From contig NZ_BCSI01000009.1 of NCBI RefSeq assembly GCF_001570785.1, forward strand, positions 1 to 64,000: 64,000 nt of DNA, given 5' to 3'. The notes below the pieces were generated by a model. The model made no database searches. It was not told where the DNA came from and saw only the letters and a program-made list of their open reading frames with translations. This document shows positions 1 through 7,980 of this stretch, piece after piece (position 1 is the stretch's first letter; each line of letters opens with the position of its first letter). The position numbers and the translations under genes were made by a program. Source of the DNA: Dermabacter hominis NBRC 106157. Lineage in GTDB: Bacteria > Actinomycetota > Actinomycetes > Actinomycetales > Dermabacteraceae.

Positions 1-1
1 T

Positions 2-310
2 AAGGACGCCAAGCCTGGTGACAAGGTCACTGTTGTTGTCAAGGACAAGGACGGCAAGGTAATCGATACGGTCACGGTGACTGTTGAGAAGCCTGAGGCT
101 CCTGCGGAACAGCCCGCGCCCGGAGGCAACGACAACGGCACTGCTCAGCCGAAGCCTGGCACTTCGAACGGCAACGGCCCTGTGAAGAGGGTGCCGCTGC
201 CCAGGACTGGTGCTGAGGTTGCAGGTGTAACCGGAGCTGCAGCTGCTCTCATCGCAGCAGGCCTCGGCCTCGTGTTCTCGCGCCGCCGCCGCGAAGGCGA
301 AGAGAACTGA
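2..310 (+). CDS. Sortase-anchored surface protein, C-terminal end (partial)
   Basis: The frame is open from the left edge, so only the last 102 residues are visible. The first visible part is a beta-rich segment (KPGDKVTVVVKDKDGKVID) like the end of an extracellular repeat domain. A Pro/Glu/Gly/Asn linker follows, then the sorting signal LPRTGAEV, a hydrophobic stretch of about 20 residues, and the charged tail SRRRREGEEN. This is the standard layout for covalent attachment to peptidoglycan by a class A-type sortase. The ligand or function of the missing N-terminal part cannot be told. The same [LM]PRTGA signal occurs in two other proteins in this window. A strong hairpin terminator follows about 30 bases after the stop. 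Confidence 0.88.
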   Translation, partial: KDAKPGDKVTVVVKDKDGKVIDTVTVTVEKPEAPAEQPAPGGNDNGTAQPKPGTSNGNGPVKRVPLPRTGAEVAGVTGAAAALIAAGLGLVFSRRRREGEEN

Positions 311-340
311 TCGCCTAACCGGTCATAGACCGGCATAACT

Positions 341-377
341 AGTGAGGGTGAGATCGCATCGCGATCTCACCCTCACT
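341..377. terminator. Perfect hairpin terminator after the surface protein gene
   Basis: A 17-bp perfect inverted repeat (arms 341-357 and 361-377, starting AGTGAGGGTGAG) encloses a 3-base loop ATC. There is no long T run, as is common in high-GC actinobacteria. It is symmetric and could stop transcription from either side. Confidence 0.8.
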
Positions 378-690
378 AATCATTAACACGAAGAAAACCG
401 ACCACCCATAGCCACCGCCGACACACACCGGTTAACCGGAGAGCGCAGCCCAGTCAGGGCCTGAAGCTACGGGCAGCGACCAGGAGCATTCCCTAGGACA
501 TCGCCACTACCGGGGCCATTAACGACACGAGGATGCACCCACGAACGCAGCTGAATTGAAGAAAGCGTCGGACCCTCGCGGGGCGATGCGCACCGAGGTG
601 GGCGCCGAGGCCCGGCCCGGCCCCTCGTCGAGACCGAGCGGCACCTCCTAGAATGGTCGTTGACCAGTCAATCTTGCGAGGAGGAAAAGC
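378..690. other. Intergenic region, mostly without recognised features
   Basis: About 310 bases between the terminator and the arsC-like gene. It contains a 12-bp perfect palindrome CCGGTTAACCGG at 428-439 and a short palindrome TTGACCAGTCAA at 660-671, about 20 bases before the ATG of the next gene. The second could be an operator or part of the promoter of the arsenic genes, but no ArsR gene lies next to it. Small reading frames here have no convincing coding character. Confidence 0.4.
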
Positions 691-1113
691 ATGAATGCAC
701 CAAGTGTGCTGTTTGTGTGCGTGAAAAATGGCGGCAAAAGCCAAATGGCGGCAGCACTCATGCGTCACCATGCACACGGTGCGATCGAGGTGCATTCAGC
801 GGGCACGAAGCCGGGAACGGCGCTCAATGAAGCTTCTCGCGCGAGCGTGGCAACCGTCGGAGGAAATTTTGACGGGGAATTCCCGAAGCCGATCGACCCA
901 CGCATCCTGCGCGCCGCAAACCGCACCATCATTGTGGGTGGAGACGCGCACGTCGAACCGATCGAGGGAATGCGCGGCACGATTGAAAAATGGGATATCG
1001 ACGAACCATCCCTGCGCGGAATCGAGGGGGAGGAACGCATGGCCCTCATCCGCGACGATATTGATCGACGCGTTCGGGCTCTGCTTGCAGAGCTGACCGC
1101 AAGCGCCGAGTAA
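691..1113 (+). CDS. Arsenate reductase-like low-molecular-weight phosphatase family protein
   Basis: 140 residues with the low-molecular-weight tyrosine phosphatase fold signature at the N-terminus: VLFVCVKNGGKSQMAA. The P-loop Cys10 is the expected nucleophile. In actinobacteria such proteins reduce arsenate through a mycothiol adduct (arsenate-mycothiol transferase). The usual CX5R(S/T) loop is CX5K-S here, with Lys16 where Arg normally binds the oxyanion. The downstream gene encodes an ACR3 arsenite exporter 15 bases away, which supports an arsenate-to-arsenite-to-export pathway in the cytoplasm. The start is supported by GAGGAGGAAAAGC before the ATG. A protein-tyrosine phosphatase role is the main alternative. 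Confidence 0.8.
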   Translation: MNAPSVLFVCVKNGGKSQMAAALMRHHAHGAIEVHSAGTKPGTALNEASRASVATVGGNFDGEFPKPIDPRILRAANRTIIVGGDAHVEPIEGMRGTIEKWDIDEPSLRGIEGEERMALIRDDIDRRVRALLAELTASAE

Positions 1114-1128
1114 GCGAAAGGAATAATT

Positions 1129-2250
1129 GTGCAGGATAGCGCCGCACCCCGACTGTCCATCCTTGACCGCCTTTTGCCGCTTTTCATACTTGCGGCGATG
1201 GTCGTGGGAATTGTGCTGAGCGTATGGGTTCCGCAAACCGCGGAAGTGCTCAACCACGTAAAAATTAGCGACATTTCGCTGCCGATCGCTCTCGGCCTCC
1301 TCGTCATGATGTACCCGCCTCTTGCGAAGGTGCGGTTTGAAAAAGCGAGACAAATCGTGCGCGACAGGCGGCTCATGATCCTCTCGCTGCTCCTCAACTG
1401 GGTGGTGGGCCCACTCGTGATGTTCGCACTAGCGTGGGTGTTCCTACCGAATGAACCAGAGCTTCGAACGGGCCTTGTGATCGTGGGTCTCGCGCGCTGT
1501 ATTGCAATGGTGCTGGTGTGGAGCGATCTTTCGTGCGCGGACCGTGAAGCTACGGCCGTGCTCGTAGCGATCAATTCCGTGTTCCAGCTCGTCATGTTCT
1601 CGGTTCTCGGCTGGTTTTACCTGCAGGTCCTGCCCGGGTGGTTGGGGCTAGATACCGCCAGTGTGCACTTCTCCTTCGCGGCGATCGCGAAAAGCGTGCT
1701 CATTTTCCTCGGCATCCCGCTCGCCCTCGGCGTGCTTTCACGCATCCTCGGTGAGCGATACAAAGGCCGGGAATGGTTCGAGCACTCCTTCCTCCCGAAG
1801 GTCTCGCCACTCGCAATGATCGGGTTGCTCTACACGATCGTCGTGCTGTTTTGCCTCCAGGGCCGGCAGATCCTGCAGCACCCCTGGAGCGTCGCAAGTG
1901 TTGCCCTGCCACTGCTCGCCTATTTCGTGCTCATGTTTGGAATCTCGCTTATTGCCGCCCGCGCATCGGGCATGAACTATGCGCAGAGTGCCTCCACGGC
2001 TTTCACCGCCGCCGGAAACAATTTTGAGCTCGCGATCGCCGTGACAATCGGAACCTTCGGCGCGACCTCTTCGCAGGCACTCGCGGGCACGATCGGTCCG
2101 ATGGTGGAGATTCCCGTGCTGGTCGCGCTCGTGTACGTGATGCGCGCTGTGGGGCCTCGCCTTTTCCCTGGGGATCCGACGCTACCCCCCCGTCTCGCAC
2201 GTCGGTCGGGCTTGAGTGCTCGGAGGAGCCTGTTGCCGCGGCGCGGTTAG
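1129..2250 (+). CDS. ACR3-family arsenite efflux transporter
   Basis: 373 residues, about ten hydrophobic segments, typical length for ACR3 (bile/arsenite/riboflavin transporter superfamily). Family residues are visible: Cys124 in LARCIAMVLVW, needed for arsenite transport in characterised ACR3 proteins, and Glu300 in AAGNNFELAIAV of TM9. It exports arsenite from the cytoplasm using the proton motive force. It starts with GTG after AAAGGAATAATT and is very probably co-transcribed with the arsC-like gene. The last 20 residues are Arg-rich and may be a non-conserved extension. Its stop overlaps by 3 bases the stop of the convergent ribulokinase gene. Confidence 0.9.
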   Translation: MQDSAAPRLSILDRLLPLFILAAMVVGIVLSVWVPQTAEVLNHVKISDISLPIALGLLVMMYPPLAKVRFEKARQIVRDRRLMILSLLLNWVVGPLVMFALAWVFLPNEPELRTGLVIVGLARCIAMVLVWSDLSCADREATAVLVAINSVFQLVMFSVLGWFYLQVLPGWLGLDTASVHFSFAAIAKSVLIFLGIPLALGVLSRILGERYKGREWFEHSFLPKVSPLAMIGLLYTIVVLFCLQGRQILQHPWSVASVALPLLAYFVLMFGISLIAARASGMNYAQSASTAFTAAGNNFELAIAVTIGTFGATSSQALAGTIGPMVEIPVLVALVYVMRAVGPRLFPGDPTLPPRLARRSGLSARRSLLPRRG

Positions 2251-3908
2251 TGGGTGGAGTTGGCCTGGATTTCCCGCAAGCTGTGCATGAGGGAGCGTTG
2301 GTCGATCCCGAACGTGTCGTGAATTGCGCGGTAGTGGGTGTAGATCTCGTTGTAGGCCTCGTGGGCGGTGGGGCTCGGCCGGTAAACGGTTGCGATCGCT
2401 GACTCGGCTTTGCTGGCGCTGTCCCAGGTCAGTTCACCTGCGGCGATCGCGCCGTGGAGGGCCGCGCCCAGGGCGGAGGTGTTCGCGGAGGAAGACACCT
2501 CGACCGGCATTCCGATGACGTCGGCCAGGATCTGCATGAGCAGGGGGCTCTTGGCGGGGATTCCGCCGCACACGATGAAGCGGTTGATCGGAACCTCGGC
2601 CTCTTCGAATGCTTCGAGGATGATCCGTTGCCCGAAGGCCGCACCTTCGAGGAGCGCGCGGTAAATGTGGTAGTCGCGCGTGTCGAGGGTGAGTCCGACG
2701 ATAGCCCCGGAGAGGTTCGAGTCAATGAGCGTGGAGCGGTTGCCGTTCATCCAATCCAGGACGATGAGGCCAGAGCCGCCGGGCTGCAGGGCTTGGGCTT
2801 TCGACTCAAGGACTTCGAAGGTGGAGGTCGCTGAAATGGAGGCGAGGTCGGCGATGTCGGCGGAGGTCATGTTGCGGGCGAACCACCCGAAGGTGTCCCC
2901 GAAGCCCGCTTGGCCCGCTTCGTAGGCCCAGTGGTTGGGCAGGATGCCGTTTTTGACGACTCCCTGGATTCCGCGTGGGGTGCGGTGTTCTTTGGAAACG
3001 ACGAGGTTGCACACGCTTGTGCCCATGACGGCGACCATGGTTCCGGGCTGCGCGGCGCCAGCACCGAGGAAGGCGGCATGCGCATCGATGTTGCCGGCGG
3101 CGACGGTGACATGAGTGTCGAGCCCGAGCCGCGTGGCCCACTCAGAGGTGAGCGTCCCGGCGCTTTCGCCCGGGGTGAGGAATTCGTGTCCCAGTTTGTC
3201 GAGGACGCCCGCGAAGCCGGGTTCGAGCGCATTGAGGAACTCGGGGGAGGGGTAGCCCCCTGCTTCTTCGCGGTAGTTGCCTTTGAAGCCTGCGACGGAT
3301 GCTCCGCGCACCTCCGTGCCCACGAGCGTCGAGACGATCCAATCCTCTTGCTCGATGATGCGTGAGGTAGCGTCGTACACCTCTCGATCGTCGCGGAGGG
3401 TTTGCAGGGCTTTCGGAAGCACCCATTCGGATGAAAGGCGCCCTCCGTATTGCGGCAGGAAGAGGCCGCCTTCGGCTTCGGCGGCGCGGTTGATTTCTTC
3501 GGCGTGGCTTTGCGCGGCGTGATGCTTCCACAGCCTCGCGTAGGCCAGCGGGTGTTTCTTCCAGCGTGGGGAGCGCGGGAGCGGAACGAGATCGTCGTCT
3601 GTCAGCACGATCGTGCAGGCGGTGGTGTCAACACCGAGACCAACGATCTGCTCAGGATCCACCCCGCTTCGGTCGACAACGGCGCGCACGACCTTCTCGA
3701 GGGCGACGAGGTAATCGTCGGGATCCTGCAGTGCGGTGTTGGGGGCGAGCTTTTCCCCCGAGGCGGCGAGCGTTTCGGTCATCACGCCGTGTTCGTAGAG
3801 GTGGGTCGCGGTTTCGATTTCCGCGCGATCGGCAAGCCGCACCAAGACTGAGCGGGCGGATTCTGTTCCGAAGTCGACGCCAATCGCGTATGTGCTGCTT
3901 TCTGCCAT
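2247..3908 (-). CDS. araB: L-ribulokinase (FGGY carbohydrate kinase)
   Basis: 553 residues from the chosen ATG (MAESSTYAIGVDFGTESAR), which follows GAAGAGGAGTGAC; the frame is open further upstream but without a ribosome site. The N-terminal phosphate-binding motif GVDFGTESARSVLV and the later GLGVDTTACTIV are typical of AraB-type ribulokinases (usual length about 550-570). A C-terminal FGGY motif region (RFIVCGGIPAKSPLLMQI) is present. The enzyme phosphorylates L-ribulose to L-ribulose 5-phosphate in arabinose catabolism. No araA or araD lies in the window, so the gene acts alone here or on another pentulose. It is divergent from a SorC-type regulator with operator-like palindromes in between. 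Confidence 0.85.
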   Translation of the reverse strand: MAESSTYAIGVDFGTESARSVLVRLADRAEIETATHLYEHGVMTETLAASGEKLAPNTALQDPDDYLVALEKVVRAVVDRSGVDPEQIVGLGVDTTACTIVLTDDDLVPLPRSPRWKKHPLAYARLWKHHAAQSHAEEINRAAEAEGGLFLPQYGGRLSSEWVLPKALQTLRDDREVYDATSRIIEQEDWIVSTLVGTEVRGASVAGFKGNYREEAGGYPSPEFLNALEPGFAGVLDKLGHEFLTPGESAGTLTSEWATRLGLDTHVTVAAGNIDAHAAFLGAGAAQPGTMVAVMGTSVCNLVVSKEHRTPRGIQGVVKNGILPNHWAYEAGQAGFGDTFGWFARNMTSADIADLASISATSTFEVLESKAQALQPGGSGLIVLDWMNGNRSTLIDSNLSGAIVGLTLDTRDYHIYRALLEGAAFGQRIILEAFEEAEVPINRFIVCGGIPAKSPLLMQILADVIGMPVEVSSSANTSALGAALHGAIAAGELTWDSASKAESAIATVYRPSPTAHEAYNEIYTHYRAIHDTFGIDQRSLMHSLREIQANSTH

Positions 3909-3976
3909 GTCACTCCTCTTCGAGCGGGTGGGTGCGAGGGCCTCGGGCGGGTGGCCCGCTGCCCCAGCGTGACGTA

Positions 3977-4012
3977 TGCTCAAATGAGCGCCCTCGGCTG
4001 CTCACATGAGCA
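3977..4012. promoter_or_regulatory. Two operator-like palindromes between araB and the SorC-type regulator
   Basis: Two 14-base palindromes with the same half site: TGCTCA-AA-TGAGCG at 3977-3990 and TGCTCA-CA-TGAGCA at 3999-4012. They start 22 bases apart, about two helical turns, so bound proteins would sit on one face of the helix. They lie in the divergent promoter region and are the best candidates for binding by the adjacent regulator. Confidence 0.6.
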
Positions 4013-4108
4013 CATTAGCCTTTGGTGTGACCCATGTCAATCACGGTAAAGTGCGGGGAGCAGGCCAGGCGCCTGACGAGACCAGGACATTTGAGGAGAA
4101 AGGCACCG

Positions 4109-5038
4109 ATGGATGCCGAATTGCCCGAGCCGCAATTGATTGCGTCTCTCGCGCGCCGCCACTACCTCGAAGACGTCTCCAAGGTGCAGCTCGCCAAAGA
4201 GTTCGGCATCTCGCGGTTTCGCATCGCGCGGCTCCTGGCCAAGGGCCGCGAAGAAGGCATCATTCGCCTTGAAATCATCGACCCGTCCACTGATCTGCCC
4301 ATGCTCTCCGAGCCCCTCGCGAGCCACCTCGGCCTCCGCTACGTGCGAGTGATCGGCTCCAACGGCACAGACACCGACGTGCGCACGCAGCTCGGATCAA
4401 TGGGAGCGCAACTGCTCGGCGAACTCGTGAAACCCGGGGATAACCTGGGCCTCGGGTGGGGGCGGACGGTGGCCGAGGTCGCGAAGAACCTCCGACACCT
4501 TCCCCCCATCACCGTCATCCAGATCTCTGGCGCCCTAGCGGCCGCACATGCGTCTTCGCCGATCGACAACATACGCGAGGCTGTTCTCAGCGCCAACGGC
4601 TACATCCACGACCTCCCGGTCCCCTTCTACGTGCGCTCGCCCGAAATGCGCCGCCAGCTCTTCGAAACCCACTCCTATGTGCGAGGGCAATTCGAACACC
4701 TTGACACGGCCCTCGTGTCGATCGGCTCATGGGAACACAAGGAGACGCAGCTCTATCGCGAATTCCCGCCCTCGGTGAGGGCGCGGCTCGATCAGGTCAA
4801 GCCCGCCGGCGAACTCGCAGGCATCTGGTTTGACGAGACCGGCAGGGTCCTCGCTCCCGAAGTCACCAGAATGTGCATGACTCTCGAAACTCACCACTTG
4901 AGCCAAACCCCCCGCGTCATTGCGGTCGCCGCGGGGGTGAAGAAAGTGTCGGCCATTCTCGGCGCGGCTCGCACCGGACTCATCACGGGCCTTGTCACCG
5001 ACCGCGACACGGCCGAGGCTCTTCTCGAAGCACATTAG
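4109..5038 (+). CDS. SorC/DeoR-family sugar-responsive transcriptional regulator
   Basis: 309 residues from ATG 4109, which follows GAGGAGAAAGGCACCG. The N-terminus carries a helix-turn-helix (VSKVQLAKEFGISRFRIARL, about residues 22-41). The rest matches the SorC sugar-phosphate-binding domain, including GLGWGRTVAEV and a C-terminal GVKKVSAILGAARTGLI, which resembles the isomerase-like effector fold. Such proteins are tetrameric and sense a phosphorylated sugar. Divergent placement from ribulokinase and the two palindromes between them suggest it controls araB and itself. Confidence 0.85.
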   Translation: MDAELPEPQLIASLARRHYLEDVSKVQLAKEFGISRFRIARLLAKGREEGIIRLEIIDPSTDLPMLSEPLASHLGLRYVRVIGSNGTDTDVRTQLGSMGAQLLGELVKPGDNLGLGWGRTVAEVAKNLRHLPPITVIQISGALAAAHASSPIDNIREAVLSANGYIHDLPVPFYVRSPEMRRQLFETHSYVRGQFEHLDTALVSIGSWEHKETQLYREFPPSVRARLDQVKPAGELAGIWFDETGRVLAPEVTRMCMTLETHHLSQTPRVIAVAAGVKKVSAILGAARTGLITGLVTDRDTAEALLEAH

Positions 5039-5054
5039 GGCGAGCGTGGCTGCC

Positions 5055-5086
5055 CGGTAACGTAGATGTAGACACTATCGTTACCG
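5055..5086. promoter_or_regulatory. Inverted repeat before the restriction-modification gene
   Basis: Arms CGGTAACG (5055-5062) and CGTTACCG (5079-5086), spaced by 16 bases, end 15 bases before the ATG of the restriction-modification gene. It could be an operator or part of a terminator of the upstream regulator gene. No controller gene is seen beside it. Confidence 0.35.
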
Positions 5087-5101
5087 CGCCCTGGAGCTGC
5101 C

Positions 5102-5536
5102 ATGCCGAAGCCTCTCGTTCTTTCCGATATCCGCAATCGTGCAGGGGCGTTTGTGGCGGAATGGCGCGATGCGGAGGGTTATGAGAAGGGCGAGGCTCAG
5201 GAGTTTGTGCGCGGACTTCTTCGATGCTTCGGTATTAGTGGCCGTACGGCTGCCGTGTACGAGAAGCGCGCGCGGCGCTCATCAACGGGGAAGCACGGGT
5301 TTATCGACGCGCTAATTTCGGGCACCGTCGTCATCGAAATGAAAAGTGCGGGTCGAGACCTTGTTGCGGCTGAGCAGCAGGCTCTCGACTACATCGAGTC
5401 CCTCACGGAGCATGAACGCCCCGACTACATCCTCACGAGCGACTTCAAGCGCTTTCGCCTCTTGAGCCTTGTCGCGGAAGCGGGGGGGGAGCGACACGCT
5501 CGAGTTCCTTCTCGAGGAGCTGCCCGCGCATGTTGA
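5102..5536 (+). CDS. Type IIG restriction-modification protein, N-terminal nuclease part (frameshifted)
   Basis: Begins at ATG 5102 after GGAGCTGCC. Residues 69-81 give a PD-(D/E)XK nuclease core: FIDALISGTVVIEMKSAG, with Asp69, Glu79 and Lys81. This is the N-terminal cleavage domain of MmeI-like enzymes that join nuclease, methylase and target recognition in one chain of about 900 residues. Real homology ends around AEAGG. The remaining residues (ERHARVPSRG...) are out-of-frame reading after a run of eight G at 5482-5489. Removing one G restores an unbroken frame into the following part. Either the gene is switched off by slippage, or the base is a sequencing error. Confidence 0.75.
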   Translation: MPKPLVLSDIRNRAGAFVAEWRDAEGYEKGEAQEFVRGLLRCFGISGRTAAVYEKRARRSSTGKHGFIDALISGTVVIEMKSAGRDLVAAEQQALDYIESLTEHERPDYILTSDFKRFRLLSLVAEAGGERHARVPSRGAARAC

Positions 5537-7880
5537 GGACCTTATGTTCCTTGCGGGGTATCGCCGCGCGAAGTTCGGCTCGAAGGAGCAGGAGCAAGCG
5601 TCCATTCAGGCGGCGAACCTCATGGCGGGCCTTTATGAACACCTTGAGAAAACGGGGTATGACGAGCACCAAGCGAGCGTGTTCCTCATTCGCACACTGT
5701 TCTGCCTTTACGCCGACGATTCTGGACTGTGGGAGCGCGATCTGTTCTCGCGGTATCTCGAGGAGCGCACGAGCGAGGATGGAAGCGATTTGGGCTCCCA
5801 GCTCGCGACGCTGTACCAGGCGCTCAACAAGCCCGAGGATAAGCGTTACGCGAAAAACGACGAGCTTTTGCAGGCGTTCCCTTATGTGAACGGGAGCGTG
5901 TTCGGGGAGCCGACGGATATCCCGTATTTCGATCGAGAATCTCGCGAATTGCTCATCCAGGCTTCGTACTTCAATTGGTCGAGTATCAGCCCCGCGATTT
6001 TCGGCAGTCTCTTCCAGGCGGTGAAAGACAAGAAAGCGCGCCGCGAGCTTGGCGAGCATTACACGACCGAAACGAACATTCTGAAGCTCATTCGCCCGCT
6101 GTTTCTTGATGAGCTCGATGAGCGGTTCACGAAGGCGTATAACAAGAAGGGCGAGCTGAATAAACTCCTTGAGCACTTGGGGGAGCTGCAGTTCCTTGAT
6201 CCGGCGCGCGGCTGTGGAAACTTCCTTATCATCGCCTACCGCGAGCTGCGCGCCCTCGAGCTGAAGATACACGAGCGGCTCCAGGAATTAAACAGTGGCG
6301 GCGTTCAGCTGGACCTCATGGCCGAGGACCTTGTGCACGTGCGCCTTCGCCAGTTCCACGGCATCGAGATCGAGGACTGGCCCGCGACAATTGCCCGCAC
6401 CGCGATGTTCCTCGTGGAGCATCAGGCAAACCAAGCCATGAACCTCACTCTCGGCTATTCGAAGCCGATGCTTCCCCTCCAGGATTCCGCGCAAATCACC
6501 GTGGGCAACGCGTTGCGCCTCGACTGGCGCGAGCTCGTGCCCGCGGGCCCGAATACGCTCATCATGGGCAATCCGCCGTTCATTGGGCAATACACGAAGG
6601 CGGCAGATCAAACGGAGGATATGAAGCTCGTGTGGGGCGAGCTTTACGACGGTTACCTCGACTACGTGACTGCGTGGTTCAAAAAGGCGAGCGATTTCTT
6701 CCGTCCCGTCACCGGCGGCCGCTTCGCGTTCGTGTCCACGAACTCGATTGCGCAAGGACAACCCGTTCCCGCGCTATTCGGCCCCCTTTTCGACGCCGGC
6801 TGGCGCCTCCGCTTCGCTCACCAAACCTTCGCGTGGCAGAGCGAAGTACCGGGAAGCGCCGCCGTTCACTGTGTCATTACCGGTTACGACAAGCACGAAC
6901 GCAGCTCCCCGCAGCTGTTCACGTACAACAATGTCAAAGGCGAACCGCAGCAGCTTCCCGCAAAGCAGATCAATGCGTATCTCGTGGATGGGCCGAATGT
7001 GCTTGTGCGGAAGCGTTCGCGAGCCTTGAGCCCTCAGCTTCCTAAAATTGCGTTTGGCACCAAGCCGGCCGACGGCGGCAACCTTATCGTTGAGCTCGCC
7101 GAGCACGCCGCAGTCGTGGCAGATCCCACCGCAGCAAAATATCTGCGGGAATTTCGTCAAGGTCGCGAAGTCGTTCGAGGACTTGATCGTTGGTGCCTGT
7201 GGATGGCAGATGAAGATTTCGAGCCGAGCGACATCCAACGTTCGCCGATACTGAAGGAACGGGTTGAAGCCTGCCGAGCATGGCGGTCACAGCAATCTAC
7301 GGGCGGCGACGCCTATAAGCTCCGAGATACGCCCCATTTGTTCCGAGGGAACAAACATCGACCACTCGTCCCGTACGTGGGGATCCCCGCGGTGGTTTCG
7401 GAAACCAGAAGCTTTTACACCGTGCAACATCTCCCGGAGACAGTTATAGCCGGGAACCAACTTTTTACTGCCGAGGACCCCGACGGTTTCCTCTTCGGAG
7501 TGATCTCCTCCTCGATGTTCATTACCTGGCAGCGTGCAGTAGGTGGCCAGCTTAAATCAGACTTACGGTTCTCGAATACGCTCGTGTGGAACAACCTCCC
7601 GCTTCCCACCGTCGATCAGGAGCTGCGCGACAAGGTCATCGAGGCAGGCAAGGGCGTGATCGCGGCGCGCGAGCTGCACCCCGAGCGCTCCCTTGCCGAG
7701 CACTACAACCCCCTCGCGATGAGCCCCGAGCTTCTCAGGGCGCACGCCGCGCTCGACCGTGTTGTGGACAAAGCCTTCGGCGCGAAGAAGCCGCTTCACT
7801 CGAACGAGGAGCGCCTCGCCCTCCTCTTCGAGCGCTACGCCGAGATGACCGCCGCTGAAAACGAAGGCTCGCGGCGGTAG
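5469..7880 (+). CDS. Type IIG restriction-modification protein, methylase and specificity part
   Basis: The downstream reading frame of the split gene; coordinates are of the open frame, whose true protein-coding part starts at the G run (5482-5489). It begins with helical linker sequence (DTLEFLLEELPAHVEDLMF). The adenine methylase follows, with SAM motif I FLDPARGCGNFLI near residue 242 and catalytic motif IV NPPF near residue 368. A C-terminal target-recognition region (about 600-780) follows. Preceding HYTTETNILKLIRPLF is typical of MmeI-family N6-adenine methylases. The intact enzyme would methylate one strand of its site and cut at a distance. With the frame broken, this half could only be made by internal initiation. 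Confidence 0.8.
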   Translation: MSRKRGGSDTLEFLLEELPAHVEDLMFLAGYRRAKFGSKEQEQASIQAANLMAGLYEHLEKTGYDEHQASVFLIRTLFCLYADDSGLWERDLFSRYLEERTSEDGSDLGSQLATLYQALNKPEDKRYAKNDELLQAFPYVNGSVFGEPTDIPYFDRESRELLIQASYFNWSSISPAIFGSLFQAVKDKKARRELGEHYTTETNILKLIRPLFLDELDERFTKAYNKKGELNKLLEHLGELQFLDPARGCGNFLIIAYRELRALELKIHERLQELNSGGVQLDLMAEDLVHVRLRQFHGIEIEDWPATIARTAMFLVEHQANQAMNLTLGYSKPMLPLQDSAQITVGNALRLDWRELVPAGPNTLIMGNPPFIGQYTKAADQTEDMKLVWGELYDGYLDYVTAWFKKASDFFRPVTGGRFAFVSTNSIAQGQPVPALFGPLFDAGWRLRFAHQTFAWQSEVPGSAAVHCVITGYDKHERSSPQLFTYNNVKGEPQQLPAKQINAYLVDGPNVLVRKRSRALSPQLPKIAFGTKPADGGNLIVELAEHAAVVADPTAAKYLREFRQGREVVRGLDRWCLWMADEDFEPSDIQRSPILKERVEACRAWRSQQSTGGDAYKLRDTPHLFRGNKHRPLVPYVGIPAVVSETRSFYTVQHLPETVIAGNQLFTAEDPDGFLFGVISSSMFITWQRAVGGQLKSDLRFSNTLVWNNLPLPTVDQELRDKVIEAGKGVIAARELHPERSLAEHYNPLAMSPELLRAHAALDRVVDKAFGAKKPLHSNEERLALLFERYAEMTAAENEGSRR
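5482..5489 (+). repeat. G8 homopolymer at the frameshift point
   Basis: Eight consecutive G between GAAGC and AGCGAC. With seven G the frame reads A-E-A-G-G-S-D-T-L-E-F and joins the nuclease to the methylase part. Homopolymer tracts of this kind are classic slipped-strand phase-variation sites, and also classic sequencing error sites. Confidence 0.7.
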
Positions 7881-7964
7881 TGCTTTTGCGGGCGTCAAAG
7901 CGCGACTTTGGCGGTCGCGGCGGCTTCTGCCGATCGACCCTGCATGGCTAACATCGACTAAAGG

Positions 7965-7980
7965 CGATATTATCGATCTA
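7965..7980 (+). promoter_or_regulatory. Promoter/operator of the ArsR-type repressor; probable leaderless start
   Basis: A -10 hexamer TATTAT (7968-7973) lies 6 bases before the A of the start ATG at 7980, and there is no Shine-Dalgarno sequence. This implies a leaderless transcript. The palindrome CGATATTATCG (7965-7975) overlaps the -10 element, so a bound repressor would block RNA polymerase. Confidence 0.5.

Noticed and set aside
5102-7880. BREX PglX as the identity of the methylase
   Set aside because: No other BREX genes (brxA-C, pglZ, brxL) are nearby, the total length is shorter, and an N-terminal nuclease core is present, which fits an MmeI-like type IIG enzyme.
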